Assembly (NCBI GenBank): GCA_031255275.1
Contig: JAIRSV010000136.1
Location: forward strand, 1-8,167
Direction: 5' to 3'
DNA length: 8,167 bases
DNA from: Proteiniphilum sp.
Lineage (GTDB): Bacteria > Bacteroidota > Bacteroidia > Bacteroidales > Dysgonomonadaceae
Position 1 is the stretch's first letter. The number at the start of each line of letters is the position of its first letter. A program made the position numbers and the translations under genes. Below, piece after piece: positions 1-5,359 of the stretch. The notes beneath the pieces are model-generated. The model was not told where the DNA came from. It worked only from the letters and a program-made list of their open reading frames with translations, and ran no database searches.

Positions 1-3
1 TGT

Positions 4-40
4 ACAGGGCAAGGCTATGCCTTGCCCTGTTTTCTTTATC
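4..40 (+). terminator. Rho-independent terminator of an upstream off-window gene
   Basis: A perfect 12-bp stem (ACAGGGCAAGGC at 4-15, GCCTTGCCCTGT at 19-30) closes a 3-nt loop and runs directly into a T-rich tail (TTTTCTTTAT). The tail is on the + strand only, so it would end transcription of a + strand gene lying left of the window. It also insulates the rhamnose operon from readthrough. Confidence 0.85.
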
Positions 41-47
41 GCTCGTC

Positions 48-67
48 GGGGCGGGTGCTCCCGCCCC
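48..67. repeat. GC-rich perfect hairpin
   Basis: An 8-bp perfect inverted repeat (GGGGCGGG at 48-55, CCCGCCCC at 60-67) encloses the loop TGCT. No T-run follows on either strand, so it is not a standard terminator. It sits just after the upstream terminator and could be a second RNA structure in the same 3' region. Function unknown. Confidence 0.6.
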
Positions 68-102
68 TTGCCGCTCCGGCGCTCCCCGAGCTGATTTTCT
101 TC

Positions 103-138
103 ACTTCCCAACTTCTTAATTCTTACTTCTTACTTCCC
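103..138. repeat. Degenerate heptanucleotide tandem repeat (ACTTCTT-like)
   Basis: Five 7-nt units can be read: ACTTCCC (103-109), one extra A, ACTTCTT (111-117), AATTCTT (118-124), ACTTCTT (125-131) and ACTTCCC (132-138). The + strand is a pyrimidine-rich tract. It lies in non-coding sequence between the upstream terminator and the rhaB promoter. No coding or regulatory role is evident. Confidence 0.6.
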
Positions 139-144
139 ATTGAC

Positions 145-178
145 ACGCTGACGCTGTTTATCTGACTCGAATCAGCGT
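145..178. promoter_or_regulatory. Possible operator upstream of the rhaB promoter
   Basis: Nested inverted repeats lie about 50-105 bp upstream of the -33 element: ACGCTG (151-156) pairs with CAGCGT (173-178), and inside it CTGA and TCAG flank CTCGAA. CGCTG also occurs as a direct repeat at 146-150 and 152-156. An AraC-family activator site is expected here because such activators bind just upstream of the promoters they stimulate. Assignment to RhaR is inference from position; no verified consensus was compared. Confidence 0.3.
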
Positions 179-228
179 TCCATTTTCCGGTTTTATCAAA
201 AAGTACAGTCATAAAATCATTTATTTCA

Positions 229-259
229 TTGCATATAACACATTTATCCCGTATGTTTG
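229..259 (+). promoter_or_regulatory. Bacteroidetes-type promoter of the rha operon
   Basis: TATGTTTG at 252-259 matches the Bacteroidetes -7 consensus TAnnTTTG exactly. TTG at 229-231, 20 nt upstream, fits the -33 element. Transcription should start within about ten bases after 259, giving a leader of roughly 30 nt before the ATG at 296. This placement excludes a TTG start at 257, which lies inside the -7 element. Confidence 0.75.
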
Positions 260-295
260 CAGACAATCTATAAAAATATATATACAGTCATATTT

Positions 296-1783
296 ATGTA
301 TCCTGATAATTCAAAGTCATTCCTGGCGATTGATCTGGGCGCCAGCAGCGGACGGGCCATGATGGGAACCGTACGAAACTGTCAACTGGAACTGAAGGAA
401 ATAAAACGTTTCCCTAACCCGATTATCGAAGTGAACGGACGCCTGTACTGGGATCTGTTTCACCTCTACGGGCAGATTATAGCCGCACTGCAGGAGGTCA
501 AATCCCACAGACAACTTATCACCTCCGTCGGAATCGACACCTGGGGAGTCGACTTCGTCTGCTTCGGAAAGGACGGTGAACCTTTACGTATGCCCGGATG
601 CTACCGTGATCCGAGGACGTTCGGCGCCCCGGAACGATTCTTTTCCAAAATACCCGCAGAGGAGGTGTACCGAAGGACTGGTATTCAGATCATGCACTTC
701 AACACCCTCTTTCAGCTTGATACGCTGCAGCGGGAGGAGTCGTCCGTCTGCCCCGTAATCGACAAAATACTGTTCATGCCGGACGCCCTCGCCTGCATGT
801 TGACCGGGAAGATGGTGACGGAATATACCATCGCCTCCACCTCGCAGATGATGAACCCTTATACGAAGGAGTTCGACGAGACGCTGCTGAAGGCTGCCGG
901 ACTTACGGCTGACCGTTTCGCCCCCATCGTATTCCCGGGAAGCGTGACGGGAAAAATATCCCCCTCCGTACAGCGTCAGACCGGTCTGCGGGATCTCTCC
1001 GTGGTAGCCGTCGCGGGACACGATACCGCTTCGGCAGTCCTGGCCACCCCGGCCAAGGACGAATGTTTTGCCTATCTGAGTTCCGGCACATGGTCGCTGA
1101 TGGGTATCGAGTCTGAAAAGCCCGTGATCAGCGACAAATCCTTCGCCATGAACTTCACCAACGAGGGCGGCGCCGACGGAACCGTCCGCCTGCTGAAGAA
1201 CATCTGCGGCATGTGGCTCATCGAGCAGTGCAAGAGGGAATGGGATGAGGACAGGGAACCCGTCACTTACGAAGACATTGTGGCCGCGGCAAAACAGTCA
1301 ACCCCCTTCGGAAGCTTCATCAATCCCGACTCGCAGCGCTTTGCCGCCCCCCCCTCCATGATCGCCGCCATACGGGATTACTGTGAGGAAACAAACCAGC
1401 AGATACCCCGGACGATGGGCCAGATAGCCCGCTGCATATACGAAAGCCTCGCCTTCCGCTACCGGCAGGTACTGGCCGACCTGCAGCAACTCGCCCCCTT
1501 CCCCGTCCACACGCTGCACATCATCGGCGGAGGAGCCAGAAACAAGCTCCTCAACTTCTTTACGGCCAACGCCATCGGGAAGCCGGTAGTAGCAGGCCCG
1601 TCGGAAGCCACGGCGATGGGCAACATCCTGCTGCAGGCAAAGGCGGCAGGCATGGCCGGCAGCAAGAAAGAGATCCGGCAGATCGTACGCAACTCCGTTT
1701 TCCTCGAGCTGTTCGAGCCGGAAGACACTGCGCCGTGGGACATCCACTACAACAGTTACCGGAATGTTTACAGAGAACAGTAA
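296..1783 (+). CDS. rhaB: Rhamnulokinase (FGGY carbohydrate kinase)
   Basis: Cytoplasmic kinase that phosphorylates L-rhamnulose at C1 with ATP, the second step of L-rhamnose catabolism; called rhaK in Bacteroides. At 495 aa it is close to E. coli RhaB (about 489). The FGGY-N phosphate-binding motif DLGASSGR is at residues 13-20, the rhamnulokinase signature GIDTWGVDF at 79-87, and GHDTASAV at 241-248, where D243 is the expected catalytic base. The FGGY-C ATPase part shows LSSGTWSLMG, then GGGARN at 411-416 and GPSEATAMGN. The reading frame is open back to 257, but a start there would lie inside the promoter; ATG 296 sits seven residues before the kinase fold begins and follows an A/T-rich leader without a clear Shine-Dalgarno. 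First gene of an operon with the isomerase and permease. A run of eight C (1347-1354) encodes part of Ala-Ala-Pro-Pro. Confidence 0.96.
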   Translation: MYPDNSKSFLAIDLGASSGRAMMGTVRNCQLELKEIKRFPNPIIEVNGRLYWDLFHLYGQIIAALQEVKSHRQLITSVGIDTWGVDFVCFGKDGEPLRMPGCYRDPRTFGAPERFFSKIPAEEVYRRTGIQIMHFNTLFQLDTLQREESSVCPVIDKILFMPDALACMLTGKMVTEYTIASTSQMMNPYTKEFDETLLKAAGLTADRFAPIVFPGSVTGKISPSVQRQTGLRDLSVVAVAGHDTASAVLATPAKDECFAYLSSGTWSLMGIESEKPVISDKSFAMNFTNEGGADGTVRLLKNICGMWLIEQCKREWDEDREPVTYEDIVAAAKQSTPFGSFINPDSQRFAAPPSMIAAIRDYCEETNQQIPRTMGQIARCIYESLAFRYRQVLADLQQLAPFPVHTLHIIGGGARNKLLNFFTANAIGKPVVAGPSEATAMGNILLQAKAAGMAGSKKEIRQIVRNSVFLELFEPEDTAPWDIHYNSYRNVYREQ

Positions 1784-1800
1784 GAATCAATGAAAATATG

Positions 1801-1828
1801 CCTGCCGGCGAACGGAATTGACGGCAGG
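1801..1828. repeat. Intercistronic hairpin between rhaB and the isomerase gene
   Basis: A perfect 7-bp inverted repeat (CCTGCCG at 1801-1807, CGGCAGG at 1822-1828) has a 14-nt loop in the 77-bp gap between the two genes. It is followed by A-rich sequence (A9 and A7 runs), not T, so it is not a + strand terminator. A role in mRNA processing, stability or differential expression is possible but unproven. Confidence 0.5.
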
Positions 1829-1860
1829 AAACTAAAAAAAAAGTCAAAAAAAGAAATCGT

Positions 1861-3129
1861 ATGAAAGAAGAACAAATCAAGAGAGCGTATGAAGATGCAA
1901 AAGCACAGTACGCGTCACTGGGAATAGACGTCGACCGGGCCGTAGAGAAACTGGACCGCCTCCCCATATCCATCCACTGCTGGCAGGCGGACGACGTGTC
2001 GGGATTCGAAAATCCCGACGGAAAGCTGACCGGCGGTATCCAAACCACCGGCAACTATCCGGGAAAGGCCCGAAACATGAAAGAGTTGCGGAGCGACTTC
2101 GAAAAAGTGCTGACACTCATCCCCGGCGGCAGTCACCGGATAAGCCTCCACGCCATTTACGGCGATTTCGGCGGCGAGTTTACAGACCGCGACCGGATCG
2201 AACCCAAACACTTTCAGTCATGGATCGACTGGGCGAAGAAAACCGGCGTGAAACTCGATTTCAACTGCACCCTGTTCTCCCACCCCAGGAGCGAAAGCGG
2301 CTACACGATCTCCCATTTCGACCCCGCGATCAGAGAATTCTGGAAAGAACACCTGCGCCGCTGTCGCCGCATAGCCGCCGAGATCGGCCGGCAGCAGGGC
2401 GACCCCTGCATACACAACATCTGGTTTCCCGACGGAGAAAAGGATAAAACCGTATCACGCTTCGCCCACAGACAGCTGATGAAGGAGGCGCTCGACGACG
2501 TGCTGCAGGAAAAAATCAGTACCGATTACCTGAAAGACTGCGTGGAATGTAAACTCTTCGGCATCGGAAGCGAAAGCTATGTGACCGGATCGCACGAATT
2601 TCACATGGGCTACGCCGTCAAAAACAATATGATGCTGACGCTCGACGCCGGACACTTCCACCCGACCGAAGTAATCTCCGACAAAATCTCCTCCATACTC
2701 CTTTTCGTCCCCGAAATCAACCTCCACGTGAGCCGCCCCGAACGCTGGGACAGCGACCATGTGGTGATCCTGAACGACGAACTGCTGGCACTCTCGCAGG
2801 AAATAGTCCGCTCGGGACACGCCGACCGCGTCCACATCGGACTCGACTACTTCGACGCCTCCATCAATCGCACGGGAGCCTACGTGGTGGGAATCCGCGC
2901 CACGCAGAAAGCCATGCTGCAAGCCCTCCTCGAACCCGTGCAGATGCTGAGAGAGTTTGAAACGAAGGACAAAAACTTTGAACGGATGGCTTACCTGGAA
3001 GAACTGAAGTCAATGCCCTGGAGCGCCGTCTACAATCACTACTGTCTGCAGCGGAAAGTCCCCGTGGGCGACGCCTGCATCAGAGAGATCGAAGCGTATG
3101 AAGAACAGGTAACATCCAAAAGAGTCTGA
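1861..3129 (+). CDS. rhaA: L-rhamnose isomerase
   Basis: Interconverts L-rhamnose and L-rhamnulose in the cytoplasm, the first intracellular step; metal-dependent TIM-barrel enzyme, named rhaI in Bacteroides. Its 422 aa match the family (about 419). Family blocks appear in order: HCWQADDVSGFE, GGIQTTGNYPGKARN, DFNCTLFSHP, HNIWFPDGEKD, LTLDAGHFHPTE, HVSRPERWDSDH and HIGLDYFDASINR. Aligned by eye with E. coli RhaA, all metal ligands are present: the structural site E229, D262, H289, D329 and the catalytic site H265, D297, D299 (E. coli E234, D267, H294, D334 and H270, D302, D304). The ATG follows a purine-rich leader. It lies 77 bp after rhaB and 3 bp before rhaT. Intact, nothing anomalous. Confidence 0.97.
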   Translation: MKEEQIKRAYEDAKAQYASLGIDVDRAVEKLDRLPISIHCWQADDVSGFENPDGKLTGGIQTTGNYPGKARNMKELRSDFEKVLTLIPGGSHRISLHAIYGDFGGEFTDRDRIEPKHFQSWIDWAKKTGVKLDFNCTLFSHPRSESGYTISHFDPAIREFWKEHLRRCRRIAAEIGRQQGDPCIHNIWFPDGEKDKTVSRFAHRQLMKEALDDVLQEKISTDYLKDCVECKLFGIGSESYVTGSHEFHMGYAVKNNMMLTLDAGHFHPTEVISDKISSILLFVPEINLHVSRPERWDSDHVVILNDELLALSQEIVRSGHADRVHIGLDYFDASINRTGAYVVGIRATQKAMLQALLEPVQMLREFETKDKNFERMAYLEELKSMPWSAVYNHYCLQRKVPVGDACIREIEAYEEQVTSKRV

Positions 3130-3132
3130 ACA

Positions 3133-4161
3133 ATGAATACTGTTTTCGGCCTGCTCATCATCGCCGCGGGAAGCATGGGACAGTCAAGCTCATACGTCCC
3201 CGTCAACAGAATCAAAGCATGGTCATGGGAAAACTTCTGGCTCATGCAGGGGATTTTCGCCTGGCTGCTCTTCCCGCTTCTGGGAGCCTTCGCCGCCGTC
3301 GCCCCGCGAGAACTGATCGGGATATACGCCGCCAACGCCGCCGCCTCGTGGCAGGCCGTCGGTTACGGAGCGCTCTGGGGAATCGGCGGACTGACCTTCG
3401 GCCTGAGTATGCGCTTCCTGGGCATCGCCCTCGGACAGTCGGTAGCCCTGGGCACCTGCGCCGCCTTCGGGACGCTCATCCCCGCAATGATCGGGGGGAC
3501 AAATCTCCTTTCCCCCGAGGGACTGATACTGCTGCTGGCCGTCGCCGTCGCCCTGGCCGGCATCGCCCTGGTCGGCTATGCCGGCAGCCTGCGCTCAAAA
3601 AACATGTCGGAGGAGGAACGCCGAAAGGCTATCAAAGACTTCGCCCTGAAAAAGGGACTCCTTATCGCCCTCTTCGCAGGAGTCATGAGCGCCTGTTTCA
3701 GCCTGGGGCTGAGCGCCGGCGCACCGGTGAGGGAAGCAGCCATTGCCGCAGGTGCAAAGGGACTGTTTGCACAAAATCCCGTCACGCTGCTGATTACCCT
3801 CGGCGGATTTATGACCAACCTCATCTACTGTCTCCGGATGAACCGGAAAAACAGAACCGGAGGAGAAATACGGCGCTCTTCGGGAGCCGTCCTGGCAAAC
3901 AATCTTCTGTACTGTGCACTGGCAGGACTCCTCTGGTACAGCCAGTTCTTCGGCCTGGGCATGGGGCAAAGCCTTTTTGAACCCGACAGCGTGACGATGG
4001 CCTTCTCGTGGAGCATCCTGATGTCGCTCAACGTAGTTTTCAGCAACGTCTGGGGCATCCTCCTCAGAGAATGGCGCGGCGCGGGACGCAAGGCTGCCGT
4101 TTTCCTGGCCGCCGGCATGGCTGTGCTGATATTCTCACTGGTGATAACCGGCCTGTGCTGA
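3133..4161 (+). CDS. rhaT: L-rhamnose permease (RhaT family)
   Basis: Inner-membrane L-rhamnose transporter of the RhaT family (drug/metabolite transporter superfamily; sugar-proton symport in E. coli). At 342 aa it matches E. coli RhaT (344). The N terminus resembles the family: a short first helix, then YVPVNRIKAWSWENFW, comparable to the KWSWE segment of E. coli RhaT. About ten hydrophobic segments are visible, roughly residues 2-22, 33-55, 60-80, 85-115, 130-153, 173-194, 212-233, 254-280, 287-311 and 318-341, with a basic cytoplasmic loop near 155-172. Its ATG comes 3 nt after the isomerase TGA, so the two are probably co-transcribed and translated together. In Bacteroides the equivalent gene is rhaP. 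Helix limits are estimates from hydrophobicity by eye. Confidence 0.94.
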   Translation: MNTVFGLLIIAAGSMGQSSSYVPVNRIKAWSWENFWLMQGIFAWLLFPLLGAFAAVAPRELIGIYAANAAASWQAVGYGALWGIGGLTFGLSMRFLGIALGQSVALGTCAAFGTLIPAMIGGTNLLSPEGLILLLAVAVALAGIALVGYAGSLRSKNMSEEERRKAIKDFALKKGLLIALFAGVMSACFSLGLSAGAPVREAAIAAGAKGLFAQNPVTLLITLGGFMTNLIYCLRMNRKNRTGGEIRRSSGAVLANNLLYCALAGLLWYSQFFGLGMGQSLFEPDSVTMAFSWSILMSLNVVFSNVWGILLREWRGAGRKAAVFLAAGMAVLIFSLVITGLC

Positions 4162-4168
4162 TGATGTG

Positions 4169-4245
4169 CTGCCGGCGCAGCTCCTTACGGACGAAGAGTT
4201 CCCCCCCCGCGTACCCCGAATCCGGCAGGAAAACTGCGCCGGCAG
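4169..4245. repeat. Long-range 12-bp inverted repeat after rhaT
   Basis: CTGCCGGCGCAG (4169-4180) and CTGCGCCGGCAG (4234-4245) are perfect reverse complements separated by 53 nt, starting 7 nt after the rhaT stop. The loop contains a C8 run (4201-4208). In RNA this would form a GC-rich stem in the rhaT 3' region; no T-run follows directly. It may protect the transcript's 3' end or be part of a compound terminator with the T8 hairpin downstream. Confidence 0.55.
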
Positions 4246-4250
4246 TCATC

Positions 4251-4290
4251 CCGTAACACCGTAGCACCGTAACACCGCAGCACCGTCTGC
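4251..4290. repeat. Five tandem 8-bp repeats (CCGYARCA)
   Basis: The units are CCGTAACA (4251), CCGTAGCA (4259), CCGTAACA (4267), CCGCAGCA (4275) and a diverged CCGTCTGC (4283). The first four fit CCGYARCA. They are in non-coding sequence between rhaT and the regulator gene, and units 2-3 supply the left arm of the likely terminator stem. No function is recognised. Confidence 0.7.
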
Positions 4291-4334
4291 CGGCACCTGC
4301 AGAGCGCCGTGACGGACGGGCTACGGTTTTTTTT
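4259..4334 (+). terminator. Probable terminator of the rha operon
   Basis: CCGTAGC (4259-4265) pairs with GCTACGG (4320-4326), and after one bulged A, CCGT (4267-4270) pairs with ACGG (4316-4319). This gives an 11-bp stem followed immediately by eight T (4327-4334). The loop is long, about 45 nt, and could fold internally. A shorter CCGT/ACGG hairpin next to the T-run is an alternative. Location and T-run support termination of rhaB-rhaA-rhaT transcription. Confidence 0.55.
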
Positions 4335-4372
4335 CTGATCTTTTGAGCGCGGCGGAATATGAAATCCGGTTT

Positions 4373-4384
4373 ATTTACGTAAAT
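4373..4384. promoter_or_regulatory. Perfect 12-bp palindrome upstream of the regulator gene
   Basis: ATTTACGTAAAT is fully self-complementary and lies about 41 bp before the regulator ATG, in an AT-rich stretch after the terminator. It is a plausible protein-binding site or promoter-proximal operator. A good TAnnTTTG promoter element was not found in this gap, so the promoter of the regulator gene stays unassigned. Confidence 0.35.
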
Positions 4385-4425
4385 TTACCACCCTGATATA
4401 AAATGCAAATCTAAACAGCGAGTGC

Positions 4426-5340
4426 ATGAAATACAATGATTTCGGAATCGACTTCAAATACCTGCTGGTGAATGAAAAGGATAAAAGATTCGGTCTGACG
4501 GTCAACGCCGTCGGCTTTCAGCCCATAGCCCCGAATACGGCCTATCCCTCCACCGAACATCCCAAAAGCTATTATTTCTCCCCGAACAGCGGACGCGTCC
4601 TGTCGGAATATCAAATACTCTATGTCAGTAAGGGAAAGGGATTCTTCTGTTCCGACTCCACGAAGAGGACAAACGTCATCAAGGGACAGGTCATCTTTCT
4701 TTTTCCCGGCCGGTGGCACACCTACTGCCCGCTCGAGACGACCGGATGGAACGAATATTATATCGGCTTCGAGGGTAAGATCATCGACGACATTGCCGCT
4801 CACGGCTTCATTTCGCCCGGCAATCAGATCCTCAACGTGGGCGTGAACGAAGATCTCGTCAATCTCTTCTCCACCGCCATCAAAGTGGCCAAAGAAGACA
4901 AAACCGCCGCACAGCAAAACCTGGCAGGGATCGCCTTCAATATCCTGGGAACCATCCTGTCGCTGGCCCAAAACCGAAACTTCGAATATAAGGATTCCGT
5001 CCAGAAGATCGAACGGGCAAAAGTCATCATGGTCGAAAATATCCATAAAAACGTCGACACCAAAGGCATTGCCGCCAACCTGGGGATCAGCTACTCCTCG
5101 TTCAGGAAAGCCTTTAAGGATTACACCGGCTACGCCCCGGCGCAATACTTCCAGGAACTGAAGCTGAGAAAGGCAAAAGAGTTGCTGGCGGAAACCGATT
5201 ACTCCGTCAAGGAGATCTCCTACGCGCTGAACTTCAGTTCATACGAATACTTCCTCTCATTCTTCAAGAAGAGAGTCGGGATTACCCCCGTGGAATACAG
5301 ATGTACCGGACAAACGAAGCTTACCGCCGAAATAAAATAA
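4426..5340 (+). CDS. rhaR: AraC-family regulator of rhamnose use (RhaR-like)
   Basis: Predicted cytoplasmic DNA-binding transcription factor of 304 aa, a normal AraC/XylS length. The N-terminal half is a cupin-like sensor domain with GQVIFLFPGRWHTY from residue 87 (W97, H98), typical of sugar-responsive members. The C-terminal half carries two helix-turn-helix units: about 211-235 (DTKGIAANLGISYSSFRKAF) and about 260-292 (SVKEISYALNF followed by the usual ITPVEYR ending). In Bacteroides thetaiotaomicron an AraC-type RhaR activates the rhamnose operon, so a rhamnose or rhamnulose response is inferred from neighbourhood and fold. The ATG is preceded by AT-rich sequence with no Shine-Dalgarno. 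The rhamnosidase gene starts 17 bp after its stop, suggesting co-transcription. The sensor domain alone does not establish the ligand. Confidence 0.87.
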   Translation: MKYNDFGIDFKYLLVNEKDKRFGLTVNAVGFQPIAPNTAYPSTEHPKSYYFSPNSGRVLSEYQILYVSKGKGFFCSDSTKRTNVIKGQVIFLFPGRWHTYCPLETTGWNEYYIGFEGKIIDDIAAHGFISPGNQILNVGVNEDLVNLFSTAIKVAKEDKTAAQQNLAGIAFNILGTILSLAQNRNFEYKDSVQKIERAKVIMVENIHKNVDTKGIAANLGISYSSFRKAFKDYTGYAPAQYFQELKLRKAKELLAETDYSVKEISYALNFSSYEYFLSFFKKRVGITPVEYRCTGQTKLTAEIK

Positions 5341-5359
5341 ACGTATAAAATAAACGTAT
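5333..5359 (+). repeat. 13-bp tandem duplication at the regulator/rhamnosidase junction
   Basis: TAAAATAAACGTAT occurs at 5333-5346 and again at 5346-5359, a 13-bp direct tandem repeat sharing one base. The first copy contains the regulator's TAA stop (5338-5340). The second ends in the AT of the rhamnosidase ATG. Without the duplication the two genes would almost touch. Confidence 0.75.

Noticed and set aside
257..295. Longer N terminus of the rhamnulokinase from a TTG at 257
   Set aside because: The TTG lies inside the TATGTTTG promoter element, so it would not be transcribed from that promoter; ATG 296 gives the normal family length.
4411..5145. 244-codon reading frame on the - strand opposite the AraC-type regulator
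   Set aside because: Antisense shadow of a gene with clear domain motifs; no promoter or family signature of its own.
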